Source of the DNA: Paludisphaera soli
GTDB lineage: Bacteria > Planctomycetota > Planctomycetia > Isosphaerales > Isosphaeraceae
NCBI RefSeq assembly: GCF_011064595.1
Contig: NZ_JAALJI010000044.1
Coordinates: forward strand, 1 to 32,246
Length of the DNA stretch: 32,246 bases
Direction: 5' to 3'
The notes under the pieces were generated by a model. The model made no database searches, was not told where the DNA came from, and was given only the letters and a program-made list of their open reading frames with translations. Both the position numbers and the translations under genes were made by a program. Within the stretch, counting starts at the first letter, position 1. Every line of letters starts with the position of its first letter. Shown here one piece after another: positions 18,476-26,982 of this stretch.

Positions 18476-19569
18476 ACGCGACTGCGGCTGTCTTTCAGGG
18501 CGTGGGGCGGCCGTTCGACATCGCGATTCGGCCGCTGCACCGACCCGCGGGCGGCGAGGTGCTCGTCGAGGTCGTCGCCTGCACGCTCTGCGGGAGCGAC
18601 CTGCACAGCATTCACGGCCGACGATCCGTGCCGACTCCCTCCGTCCTCGGCCACGAGATCATCGGTCGGATCCTCGATTTCGGGCCCGACGCCGGCCGGC
18701 TCGACGCCGCCGGCCTCACCCTGGCATCGGGCGATCGCGTCACCTGGGCGATCGTGGCCAGCTGCGGAGGCTGCATTTCCTGCCGACGCGGCCTGCCGCA
18801 GAAGTGCGAGCGCGGGTTCAAATACGGTCACGAACCGATGAGTCCAGGCCGCGAACTCTCCGGGGGACTGGCCGACCATTGCTTGCTCGTCCCGGGGACG
18901 GCGATATTCCGAGTCCCCGACGGGCTCTCCGACGCGACCGCCTGCCCGGCGAGCTGCGCGACGGCCACGGTCGCCGCCGCCATCGAGGCGGCCGGTCCGC
19001 TCGAAGGCCGCAAGGTGCTGGTCATCGGGACCGGCATGCTGGGAGTGACGGCCGCGGCGTGGACTCGCGTGCTCGGCGCGAGCGACGTGATCGCATGCGA
19101 CCCGAACGAGGAGCGGCTCGCGTCGGCCGCCGAGTTCGGCGCCACGAGATCGGCGTCGCCTTCCCGGTTGGCCGAGGTCGTGACGCAGGCGACCGAGGGC
19201 CGAGGCGTCGACGTCGCACTCGACTTTTCAGGCTCGCCCGACGCGATCGAGGCGGCCCTACCGCTCATCTGAACCGGCGGGACGCTGGCCCTGGTCGGCT
19301 CCGTCTTCCCGACCCGCTCGCTGGCGGTCGACCCGGAGCGAATCCTCCGAGGCTGTATGACCGTCCGGGGCGTGCACAACTACGCGCCTCGGCACCTCCA
19401 AACGGCGATTAAGTTCCTCGCGAGGAACCCGCAGTATCCTTTCGGTTCGCTCGTCTCGTCGTGGCGGCCGCTGGTGGAGATCGACGACATCGTCGGCTAG
19501 GATCTCGCGAAACGCGCCCTGAGGGTCGGGGTCCGACCTGGCGTCTCGTGCGACACCGTCGCCGGCTGA
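18472..19569 (+). pseudogene. Phosphonate-associated zinc alcohol dehydrogenase (TIGR03366 type), two nonsense codons
   Basis: This would be a medium-chain zinc dehydrogenase of the type proposed as HpnZ in phosphonate operons. Residues 38-45 give the catalytic-zinc motif TLCGSDLH (C40), H61-E62 follow, and C98, C101, C104 and C112 bind structural zinc. VLVIGTGMLGVTAAAW is the NAD(P)-binding Rossmann motif. A TGA at 19270-19272 interrupts ALPLI-stop-TGGTLALVGSV where Arg (CGA) is expected. The same frame continues to a second stop, TAG 19498-19500, within EIDDIVG-stop-DLAKRALRV, and ends at TGA 19569. No frameshift is present. The truncated product (about 266 residues) would lose part of the cofactor domain and the C-terminal catalytic-domain return. 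It starts at ATG 18472, overlapping the DUF5690 stop. Confidence 0.85.
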
Positions 19570-19641
19570 CTGGGCATGGCTTGCTACTGACCGGATGAAA
19601 AGCCCAGGGCTGCCTGGCTTCCGAGGTCTGAGGAGGACGTC

Positions 19642-20160
19642 ATGGACACCGACGGCACTCCGAACGACCTGGCCTTCGTGTCGGAGGCCGAACTCGTCGA
19701 GGTCGTCCGCAGCTTCCTCGCCCGCCTCGCCGACGACCCGTTTCTGGTCCTCCGGGTCTCGGATGCGGCGGTCGGGCACGCCGTCGAGATCGTCAAGTGC
19801 GACCTTCGTTATGACGAGCTGGACGAGGAGGAGGGCGTCGTCTTCCCCCACGACGGCGTGCCCGTCGCCCAAGTCCCGGACTGGGATCTGCGGATGTCCT
19901 TCTTCTGGTCCGTGAAGCCGGAGTCCGAAAAGCTCGCCGCATTCGCCGCCATCGCCCGGTGGCTCGGCCTCCCGCGGCCCCGTATCGAGCAGGTGCCCCT
20001 CGTGCTCAGCGACGACACCTACCCGCACGTCCCGAGGGCGTGGCGGTCGATCCAGGGCCTCGACGCCGACGCCATCGCCGGGCTGCGCCTCGACGTCCTG
20101 CGGGAGATGTTCGGCCGGGAGTCCTCGCAACACCTGGGGACTTCGGTGGGGTACGAGTAA
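19642..20160 (+). CDS. Hypothetical acidic protein
   Basis: This 172-residue protein starts at ATG 19642 (MDTDGTPNDLAFVSEAELVE) behind a GAGGAGG ribosome-binding site at 19628-19634. It ends SQHLGTSVGYE with TAA. It is acidic and soluble, with no signal peptide or membrane segment. Its helix-strand alternation (FLARLADDPFLVLRVSDAAV, VPDWDLRMSFFWSVKPESEK) recalls small immunity or SUKH-like folds, but I do not recognise the family. It stands alone after the broken dehydrogenase, and no function is assigned. Confidence 0.75.
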   Translation: MDTDGTPNDLAFVSEAELVEVVRSFLARLADDPFLVLRVSDAAVGHAVEIVKCDLRYDELDEEEGVVFPHDGVPVAQVPDWDLRMSFFWSVKPESEKLAAFAAIARWLGLPRPRIEQVPLVLSDDTYPHVPRAWRSIQGLDADAIAGLRLDVLREMFGRESSQHLGTSVGYE

Positions 20161-20586
20161 CCCGCGGCGGGGCCGCGAACCACGAATCGGCGCCGAAGCC
20201 CGGAACCCCCCGCCTTCCCTCCGCGAACTCCTCGAGGCCGCCCTCGCTCCGGCGGCTTCGAGCACCTCAAAACCGCACGAGTCGCCCTGAGGCGTCCCGA
20301 CCTTCGGCGTGGGACGAGGCTCGTTCGGGCGTAATATGTCGGCCGAATGGTGAGCAATGGAAAGGGCCGTGTGCTTTTCGTGAGGTTTGCTCAGCGGTGT
20401 TGGCAGCGGGCGCGGGCGTTGGTCATACTCCGCTCGTGAGCGCCGAGTGCGGGGCTCAGGCGGCTTGCGCGGGGGCCGCGGCCGCGCGGGCCGTCCGACC
20501 GATCGGCCCGGGGGGACGGGATCCGCTCACGACCGGCCGCGCAGTCTCCACACATGACCGACGTTCGGTCGCCTCGGGGGATCATC
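20161..20586. other. Intergenic stretch without a supported gene
   Basis: About 425 bases, GC-rich with a slightly A/T-richer patch at 20325-20400. Short frames exist on both strands but look like chance. An upstream ATG for the metallophosphoesterase (20554) lies inside it. No RNA gene or repeat was recognised. Confidence 0.4.
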
Positions 20587-21435
20587 ATGCCGCGAAATCT
20601 CGAGCGCGACCGAACCCCTCGCTCCAGGCGTTACGACTGCCTCATCATCAGCGACCTGCACCTGGGCAGCGAAGTCTGCCAGGCCGGCCTCCTGGAAGAG
20701 TTCCTGGAGTGGGCGTCCGAGAACGCGCATGAACTGGTCATCAACGGCGACATCTTCGACGACCTGAATTTCAACCGACTCTCCAAGCGGCACTTCTCCT
20801 GCCTCAAGGTGATCCGACGCCACTCCGACCGCGACGATTTCCGCCTGATCTGGGTGCGAGGCAATCATGACGGGCCGGCCGAGGTGGTCGGCCATATCGT
20901 GGGCGTCGAGGTGCTCGACGAATATCACTTCGAGAATCCATGGCTCCGAACCCTCATCCTGCACGGTGACCAGTTCGATCGGTTCGTCAGCAATTACGGC
21001 CTGCTCACCGAGCTTGCGTGCCGCCTCTTCTATTACATCCAGCGTTGGGCGCCTCACCACACGGCCCGCTACATCCGGCGCCTGTCCAAGCAATTCCAGC
21101 GCAGCAGCGTGGTGATACGCGACGGGGCCGTCGCCTACGCGGCGTCCAAGGGCTTCGATCAGGTCGTCTGCGGCCATACCCACCTGCCGTCCGTCGAGCG
21201 GGTGGACGGAGTCCTTTACGCCAACTCCGGGACCTGGACCGAGGCCCCGCCATGCCCCTTCATCTCCATCCAGGAGGGCGAGGTCCGGCTCGAGACCTGG
21301 CCCCCGACCGAGATCGAGGATCCTCCCGAGGCCGCCGAGGCGGCAGGCGTTTCGCGGCGGTCGGACTCGCCGAACCTCGATCTCGTCGAGTCTCGGCTCC
21401 CCGCGCGGAACGGCCTCGGGGGGCCGGACCGTTGA
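20587..21435 (+). CDS. LpxH-like metallophosphoesterase
   Basis: This calcineurin-like phosphoesterase carries all five metal-binding blocks in order: ISDLHLGSE near residue 22, NGDIFDDL near 50, VRGNHDGP near 85, LHGDQFDRF near 115 and VCGHTHLP near 190. The set and length fit the UDP-2,3-diacylglucosamine diphosphatase-like group (LpxH/YbbF relatives), which acts in lipid A synthesis at the inner membrane. Related proteins of unknown substrate are also common. The C-terminal 50 residues are Pro/Glu-rich and probably disordered. ATG 20587 is chosen because GGGGGA lies six bases upstream. ATG 20554, 11 codons earlier, has no ribosome-binding site but cannot be excluded. Confidence 0.82.
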   Translation: MPRNLERDRTPRSRRYDCLIISDLHLGSEVCQAGLLEEFLEWASENAHELVINGDIFDDLNFNRLSKRHFSCLKVIRRHSDRDDFRLIWVRGNHDGPAEVVGHIVGVEVLDEYHFENPWLRTLILHGDQFDRFVSNYGLLTELACRLFYYIQRWAPHHTARYIRRLSKQFQRSSVVIRDGAVAYAASKGFDQVVCGHTHLPSVERVDGVLYANSGTWTEAPPCPFISIQEGEVRLETWPPTEIEDPPEAAEAAGVSRRSDSPNLDLVESRLPARNGLGGPDR

Positions 21436-21500
21436 CCGACCAATCGGCCGCTCACCAATGTCCCATTCACCCCGGTATCCCCGAAGGACGGCTCGGCATC

Positions 21501-22316
21501 ATGAGCACGGCGACCGTACACCACGCTTACAACGATGTCGTGGCGACGTATTACGACCTCGACCCCCAGGGGATCATCGGGAGGTCCCTGGACCGCGGCA
21601 TCCTGCAGCTGCGGCAGGAGGGGCTCCTCGACCCCGGCGTCGAACTCCGCATCCTGGACATCGGGATGGGGACGGGGCTCTTCCTCGGCAAGTTCGCCGC
21701 GCAGGCTTCCGGGAGGATCGCCCCTTACGGGGTCGACCTGGCCGAGAACATGCTGGAGGTCGCGCGCCGAAGGCTCCCCGACCTGGTCGCGGTGGCCGGC
21801 GACGCCTCCGACCTCGACGCCCACTTCCCGGGCATCCAGTTCGACTGCATCTGCACCCACTTCGTTACGGGGTTCGTGAGCATGCGCGTGCTCGCACCTC
21901 AGATCGCGCGCCGGCTGAAGCCGGGGGGCTACTGGTCGCTCATCGGCGGGACCAAAGCGGCGTACGCGGCCCTCCAGTCCAAGGGGAATTCTGGACTCCT
22001 GCGCCGCCTCGCCGGGGCCGGCGACCGCAGGATGGACGACAGGGTCCTGAACCCGGCCGACCTCCGTGAAGTCGAGGCGACGATGGACGCCCACGGCATC
22101 GAGGTCCGTCGCGGCGAGACCTTCGAACCGGAGTTGGCCTTCGAAGACTTCGAAGCCTTCATGGACTTCGGCCATCGCGGCGGCTGGCTCACGCCCCTGA
22201 TCGAGGAGATGGGGCTGCACAAGGCCGGCCCGCTGAAGCGATGGCTGATCGACCGGCTCGCCTTCCCGGTCAAGGACTCGCACAACATCGTCGTCGCCCT
22301 GGGCCGCAAGCGGTGA
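21501..22316 (+). CDS. SAM-dependent class I methyltransferase
   Basis: This 271-residue soluble enzyme has the class I methyltransferase fold. Motif I is ILDIGMGTGLFLGKF at about residue 51, followed by the acidic YGVDLAENMLEVARRR, VAGDASDLDA, and LAPQIARRLKPGGYWSLIGG as the post-motif III strand. The substrate is unknown, and the C-terminal 90 residues would determine it. It starts at ATG 21501, 65 bases after the metallophosphoesterase, possibly in the same transcript. GAAGGA upstream is somewhat distant (about 13 bases). A perfect hairpin follows the stop. Confidence 0.85.
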   Translation: MSTATVHHAYNDVVATYYDLDPQGIIGRSLDRGILQLRQEGLLDPGVELRILDIGMGTGLFLGKFAAQASGRIAPYGVDLAENMLEVARRRLPDLVAVAGDASDLDAHFPGIQFDCICTHFVTGFVSMRVLAPQIARRLKPGGYWSLIGGTKAAYAALQSKGNSGLLRRLAGAGDRRMDDRVLNPADLREVEATMDAHGIEVRRGETFEPELAFEDFEAFMDFGHRGGWLTPLIEEMGLHKAGPLKRWLIDRLAFPVKDSHNIVVALGRKR

Positions 22317-22331
22317 GCTTCGCCCCGCGAC

Positions 22332-22370
22332 GCCCCGACGGCCCCCGCTGATCGAGGGGGCCGTCGGGGC
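22332..22370. terminator. Perfect 15-bp stem hairpin between converging genes
   Basis: Arms 22332-22346 and 22356-22370 (GCCCCGACGGCCCCC and its complement) pair perfectly around a 9-base loop. It lies 15 bases after the methyltransferase stop and 6 bases beyond the end of the minus-strand operon, so it can terminate transcription from both sides. There is no T-run. Confidence 0.7.
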
Positions 22371-22376
22371 GGCTCG

Positions 22377-22910
22377 TCAACGCCGCCAATCCTCGCGGCG
22401 GAAGAAGAGGTATTCGAGGCAGATCGGGACCTCGTAGATCAGCAGGATGAAGTTCAGCTCCCGGCCCGGAGGGAACCGCAGGTTGAACCCGGACATGTCG
22501 GCGGCCGTGGTCCAGATCCGATGGCTCCACGACTGGATCTTGTAGAACAGCGGAACCATCGCCAGGAACAGCGGGATCGACCAGGCCGGCAGCTCGGGCA
22601 CGGCCAGGACGCTCGCGACGAAGACGACGAGGAAGGCGGCCGTCGCCAGGGTCGCCCGGGCGCTCGCGTTCACGGCGACCGCGGCGAGGTAGGCGGCGGC
22701 CATCCCCACGACGGGCGCCCACCACGCTCGCGATCCGGAGAGTCGTGCCCCCTGCGCAACGGCCTCGTAGACGCCGAACCAGAGGCCGTACAGGGCGATC
22801 AGGTGCGCGACGTTGATCCCGAACTGGGAGTGTCGGCCGAGGTGCCTGGCGTACAGGCCGCCGAAGTCGACGCGCGTCACACTCAAGGGTTGGGTCGTTG
22901 GAGTGCTCAT
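22377..22910 (-). CDS. Multi-pass membrane protein, last gene of the five-gene operon
   Basis: This 177-residue protein starts at ATG 22910 (MSTPTTQPLSVTRVDFGGLY). AAGGGA lies just upstream, inside the end of the aminotransferase gene, whose stop it overlaps (ATGA). It has about five hydrophobic segments between residues 33 and 165. Conserved-looking polar patches are RHLGRHSQFGINVAH at the start, KIQSWSHRIWTTAADMSGFN, and PPGRELNFILLIYEVP near the end. His, Trp and Asp residues within or next to the membrane could bind metal or lipid. I do not recognise the family. Its coupling to the enzyme genes suggests it anchors, transports or modifies the pathway product. Confidence 0.8.
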   Translation of the reverse strand: MSTPTTQPLSVTRVDFGGLYARHLGRHSQFGINVAHLIALYGLWFGVYEAVAQGARLSGSRAWWAPVVGMAAAYLAAVAVNASARATLATAAFLVVFVASVLAVPELPAWSIPLFLAMVPLFYKIQSWSHRIWTTAADMSGFNLRFPPGRELNFILLIYEVPICLEYLFFRREDWRR

Positions 22911-25063
22911 GGATCCCTTCTTCGAATCGGGGTCGACAGGAGAAGTCGCACGAGGCCCGCGAGCAGCACCGCGGGGAAAGGCCGGCGCAGGACCTCGACG
23001 AGGGTCCGACAAGCCTGGTCGATCGCCTCGGTGTCGGCTTCCAGGGGGGGGGTGATCTTGAGCGTCTCGGGCTCGTACTGGCAGAACCCCGCCAGGACGG
23101 GGAAACGACGGTGCCGGAGCATGGCGAGCAGGTAGAAGGCCGATAGCCGGCGTCGGAGCTTCCGACGCAGCCCGCCCCGCGCGTCGAGTTCGATGCCCAC
23201 GAGGAGCCCGAAGGCCCTGACCTCGCGCACGCCCGCACGGGGTCCCAGGCCGTCGGCCAGGCTCTGGGCGAGCCGCCCTCCCGCCTCGGCCACGCGTCGG
23301 TCCAGGCCGATCGCCTCGGCCCGCCGCAGCACGTTCAGGATCGTACGCAGGCCCGTGTCGTAGCCCTGACGGCGGCGGATCACGTCGACCAGGGTCGAAC
23401 CCCGGGCCGCCAACCGGGCGGCGACTTCGTCGGAGTACAGGGTGAGGGCGGACGGGAACATCATGTCCGACGTACCCTTGCCCAGCAGCAGCAGGTCGGG
23501 GGTGAGGCCGAGCGTGCGCGACCGGACGAACGGCCCCGTCCGGAACATGCCCGTCTGCACCTCGTCCACCAGCAAGAGATAGCCCCGACTTCGACGGGCC
23601 TGGTCGAGCTTCCTGACCAACTCGTCGGGGATGGGCCGCACGCCGCCGACCGACTGTATCAGTTCGAGCTGGACGACGGCGATCTCGTGCTCTCTGAGCA
23701 GCGACTCGATGCGCTCCCAGGCGTCGGGGGCGAAGGGATCGACGTAGTGGACGTCGGAGTAGAGTGGGCCGATACGCTCCTTGTAGGACGGATTGGCGGT
23801 GCCCGTCAGCGAGAGGAGGGTCTTGCCGCCGAAGCCGGCCTTGAGGGCCAGGACGTGACGCCTCGGATGCTGGGCGAGCAGGGCCAGCTTGAGGGCGTTC
23901 TCGACGGCGCCGGCGCCGCTGGCCGCGGGGACGAATTCCCCGAGCCCGGTCAGGGTCCGCAGACGTTCTCGGAGCTCGGTTTCCGCATCCTCGCCCGACG
24001 GCAGGGCCGCGAGTTCGTCGAGGTAGGCGGGCGGGTTGTGGCCGCGCACGCTGCACGCGACGCCTCCGACCACGTCGTAGACGGAGCGGCCCTCGATCGA
24101 CACGAAGCCGCCGTCCGCCCGGATTTCCTTGGTCTCGCAGCCGGCGGCGCGGATGAGCCGGAGCAGCGAGGGGTTGTACAGCCGCCCGAACGCCTCGCCT
24201 CGGCGCGCGAGGTCGTCGCGGATCGCCCGCAGCTCCTCCGAGTGCCGGACGAGGAAGTCCGGGTCCCGGCTCGCGAGGCAGTTCATGAAGTGGCGGGTCG
24301 AGATGGTGTTGGGCTGGAAGGTCGTCGAGTGGAACGTGCTCTTGCCGGGCCGATTCCACGGGGCGAAGAGCGATCGCCGGGCCGTGAACGCCCCGAAAGG
24401 GACCGCGCGGCCGGCGAAGGACTCGTCGAAGACGACGACGTCGGGGACGATCTCCCCCAGCAGGCCGCCTGACCCGGCTCGGAGCGCGTCCAGGCCGTGC
24501 TGGTCCACGCAGGCGATCACCGACGGGGAGTGCCGGCGGACGATCTCGCGGACCGCCTCCGCCTGCGCGTCGAGCTGTCTGCCTTCGGCCGCGACCAGCA
24601 CGAGCAGCTCAAGTCCCCCGCCGACTTCGCACGCCTCCAGCAGTTCCGAGGCGTCCGCGCCGCGGACCGATCGGATGCCCGGCAGGAACTCCACCCGGTC
24701 GCCGTCGGGCAGTTCCTCGTCGACGAAGCCGGCGAGTCGCTCCTCCGGGTCGACGATCAGGCCGCCGGGCCGTCGGGTCATGGGGGGGCGGTTGTAGCGG
24801 ACGAGCTTGATCGCGCCGCCGAGGGCTTCGTCGAGGCCGTTCGCGAGGAAAGTCTGGGTCTCCTCGTCGATCGGCCAGGTCGACCGGACGTAGCGGTCGA
24901 GGCAGAAGCACACCTGGGCGACGTGCGGGTTCAGGTAGAGTCGCAGGAGGTTGGGCTCGCGCTCTCGGAGCATCGGCTCGATGGTCTCGGCGAGCGACGG
25001 CGGCTCGAAGCCGACGGGCCGCGTCACCTCGGAAGCATCGGCTGGAGTTGATGGCTGTTGCAT
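22907..25063 (-). CDS. Class III aminotransferase with an extra, degenerate N-terminal domain
   Basis: This 718-residue protein, about 1.6 times a normal class III enzyme, is PLP-dependent. The active unit is C-terminal: ASGAGAVENALKLA (381-394), LLLVDEVQTGMFRTG (496-510, cofactor Asp D500) and DLLLLGKGTSDMMFPSAL (about 523-540, PLP-lysine K529). Residues about 1-300 look like the second half of another aminotransferase. VVVFDESFAGRAVPFGAFTA lies where a lysine loop would be but has no Lys, and STFHSTTFQPNTISTRHFMN resembles the usual TFxGNP segment. The N-terminal unit is therefore probably a dead pseudo-domain serving dimer or substrate contacts. The stop overlaps the membrane-protein ATG. 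It begins 8 bases after the preceding gene, with AAGG in the gap. The amino acceptor is unknown. Confidence 0.88.
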   Translation of the reverse strand: MQQPSTPADASEVTRPVGFEPPSLAETIEPMLREREPNLLRLYLNPHVAQVCFCLDRYVRSTWPIDEETQTFLANGLDEALGGAIKLVRYNRPPMTRRPGGLIVDPEERLAGFVDEELPDGDRVEFLPGIRSVRGADASELLEACEVGGGLELLVLVAAEGRQLDAQAEAVREIVRRHSPSVIACVDQHGLDALRAGSGGLLGEIVPDVVVFDESFAGRAVPFGAFTARRSLFAPWNRPGKSTFHSTTFQPNTISTRHFMNCLASRDPDFLVRHSEELRAIRDDLARRGEAFGRLYNPSLLRLIRAAGCETKEIRADGGFVSIEGRSVYDVVGGVACSVRGHNPPAYLDELAALPSGEDAETELRERLRTLTGLGEFVPAASGAGAVENALKLALLAQHPRRHVLALKAGFGGKTLLSLTGTANPSYKERIGPLYSDVHYVDPFAPDAWERIESLLREHEIAVVQLELIQSVGGVRPIPDELVRKLDQARRSRGYLLLVDEVQTGMFRTGPFVRSRTLGLTPDLLLLGKGTSDMMFPSALTLYSDEVAARLAARGSTLVDVIRRRQGYDTGLRTILNVLRRAEAIGLDRRVAEAGGRLAQSLADGLGPRAGVREVRAFGLLVGIELDARGGLRRKLRRRLSAFYLLAMLRHRRFPVLAGFCQYEPETLKITPPLEADTEAIDQACRTLVEVLRRPFPAVLLAGLVRLLLSTPIRRRDP

Positions 25064-25071
25064 GCGAGACC

Positions 25072-26982
25072 TTAATGGCTGTGCTTGCCGGGGTTGGTCC
25101 TGACGGCCGGGAGGTGCTTCCTCAGGAGGGCGTCGAACGCCGGCTTGCTGGTGCGGAACATGAACAGGTCGGCGGAGACGTTGTCCTCTTCCCGGAAGGG
25201 CGAGTGCGGCATCCCGTCGCGGCGGATGTATCGGAGCTGGATCTTGCGCAGGGGGACCTCGGCCCGCTTCCGCCAGAAGACCTCGAACTCCCGGGGCGTG
25301 AGGAAAAGCTCGGTGTGCCAGGCGACGCGCCGGCTCAGGGCGTGCATGAGGAACGAGGTGACCGGGTTCTCCTCCAGCCGATCCCACAGCCGGCCCAGGG
25401 CGTCGCGGGGCAGCTCCAGGGCGGCGCCGGACGCGTCGCCCGGGTCGTTGTAATACCGGCTGATCGTCACCCCGGGCGCGGCGGCGTGGGACTGGCGGAC
25501 CTCGACGTTGGTGGCCTCGTCGTCGCGGAGGGCGTCGAGGATCTCGTCGGCGGCCGGCCGGAACCGCGTCTCGCGACGTACGAAGTAGCTCGCCTTCGGC
25601 TTGGTGCGCAGGAGGAGCCGCAGGACCACGACCGGGGACCGCAGGTCGTAGACGTTGTCGCGGAAGGCGTCCTCGTCTCGCGAGGCCGAGATGATCCGGT
25701 CCCGGGACGGGTCGTAGAGGACGACCCGGTCGATCGTGTCCGCGACGGTGGCATAGTCGACCGAGGAGCCGTGGATCGGTACGAAGAAGGAGGTGCCGAG
25801 GGCTACGTACGAGTAGTTCGGGATGACGTACAGGTCCTCCCCGAGCGGGGAGAGGCAGTCGAGGGCGTCGCGGATCGTCGCCCCGCAATCCGCCTTCAGC
25901 CGCCCCGGCCGGACCCGAGCGGCGCGCCGGCAGAGCACCGTGGAGACGACCGTCCTGCCGGGGTGGCGGTGGCCGAAGTGATTCACGCCGTTGTTGTAGC
26001 CGACGACCCGGACCCGATCGATGTTCCCCCGATGGCAGAGCGAGATCAACTCGCCGAACGAGCGTGGCTTGAGCGTCCGCACGTCGAAGGCGCGGCCCCA
26101 GGAGGTCCACCGCGACAGCAGCGAAGCCGCCAGGCCGGCCGCCTGCCCGACGCCCAGCCAGGCGAGGCCCGTCGCGACGGCCCGTGCGACCGACCCGCCG
26201 CGGACGTCGCGGTGACGCTCGAGCATCTCACGCCAGGGGGCGTTGACGCCCAGCTGCGTGTAGAATCGCTCACGGCCGCCGGGGACCCGGCCGGCAAGGT
26301 TCGCGTCCGACGCCGCCGGCGACCCGTCGTCCCCCCCCCGCTCCGCCTCGATGGCGGCGAACAACTCGGCCCCGTCGACGAAGCAGGATCGGAAACGGCC
26401 GGGGACCAGCGGGGCGAGCGATGCGAAGCGGGTCAGGAGCCGACTCGCCTCCGAACCAGGGCCCAGGACGTGGCCGGGACGGAAGACGGCGACCCTCGCC
26501 CCCGGCCCGATCGAACGAATCCGCTGCAAGGCGAGCCGCTCGGAGCCCTCGGCCTCGGCGTCATCGAGATGGACTCGGAAGCTGGAGACGACGCCGACGA
26601 ACCTTATGGGAACTCCTTGAAAGGTCCTCAGCAGGTCGTCGAGATTTCTTAGATCGTCCTCGACGCGCCGGAGGCCGAGGACCAGGACCAGATCCACTTC
26701 GCGCCCTTCAGCGCCCGCCTGGTCGAAACGTCCGCCCGCCGAATCAACCCGCGAGCCCGGCCGGCTCCCTCCTGCGGCGATCAGGACGGCCCGGCCCGGC
26801 GCCTCCTCGTCCACGAAGGCCGCGTAGCCCGCCGCGATGGCGCGGCCCAGGTCGACGATGACGACCGGGCTCCGCCGGGCGGGGGGAATGGCGCCGGTCG
26901 TCGTCGCGAGGGGCTCGACGACCGCGAGGTCGTTCTCAATTCGAGTCGCCGGGGCGGGCGACCCGGAAGACGGGCTGACCAT
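25072..26982 (-). CDS. Fusion of a degenerate SDR-like domain with a VAO-type FAD oxidase
   Basis: This protein of about 636 residues has two parts. Residues 35-260 keep late features of an extended short-chain dehydrogenase/epimerase: a VGVVSSFRVH strand near 128 and the hallmark VAVFRPGHVLGPG near 164. They lack the N-terminal GxxGxxG and the YxxxK pair. Residues 295-430 look like an FAD_binding_4 (VAO) domain: GYNNGVNHFGHRHPGRTVVS, LKADCGATIRDAL, YVIPNYSYVALGTSFF and VPIHGSSVDYATVADTIDRV. The last 200 residues, with LFLTPREFEVFWRKR, could form the substrate cap. ATG 26982 overlaps the decarboxylase gene by 47 bases; no better start is visible. The oxidase probably acts on a hydroxyl or C-C/C-N bond. 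The fusion is unfamiliar to me. Confidence 0.75.
   Translation of the reverse strand: MVSPSSGSPAPATRIENDLAVVEPLATTTGAIPPARRSPVVIVDLGRAIAAGYAAFVDEEAPGRAVLIAAGGSRPGSRVDSAGGRFDQAGAEGREVDLVLVLGLRRVEDDLRNLDDLLRTFQGVPIRFVGVVSSFRVHLDDAEAEGSERLALQRIRSIGPGARVAVFRPGHVLGPGSEASRLLTRFASLAPLVPGRFRSCFVDGAELFAAIEAERGGDDGSPAASDANLAGRVPGGRERFYTQLGVNAPWREMLERHRDVRGGSVARAVATGLAWLGVGQAAGLAASLLSRWTSWGRAFDVRTLKPRSFGELISLCHRGNIDRVRVVGYNNGVNHFGHRHPGRTVVSTVLCRRAARVRPGRLKADCGATIRDALDCLSPLGEDLYVIPNYSYVALGTSFFVPIHGSSVDYATVADTIDRVVLYDPSRDRIISASRDEDAFRDNVYDLRSPVVVLRLLLRTKPKASYFVRRETRFRPAADEILDALRDDEATNVEVRQSHAAAPGVTISRYYNDPGDASGAALELPRDALGRLWDRLEENPVTSFLMHALSRRVAWHTELFLTPREFEVFWRKRAEVPLRKIQLRYIRRDGMPHSPFREEDNVSADLFMFRTSKPAFDALLRKHLPAVRTNPGKHSH

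Noticed and set aside
16645-19272. One 875-codon plus-strand reading frame running through the HD gene, DUF5690 and into the dehydrogenase
   Set aside because: Only its last 266 codons (from ATG 18472) are a real protein; the rest is the out-of-frame shadow of the other two genes, Arg/Pro-rich and without motifs.
14592-19569. Stop-codon recoding (selenocysteine or reassigned UAG/UGA) as explanation for the interrupted phosphonate genes
   Set aside because: Both TAG and TGA interrupt, frameshifts occur beside them, and TAG, TGA and TAA all end intact genes in the window.
25064-26110. Upstream extension of the aminotransferase frame to 1067 codons
   Set aside because: The extension overlaps the FAD-oxidase fusion in another frame and is Arg/Pro-rich; ATG 25063 has a ribosome-binding site and gives a sensible N-terminus.
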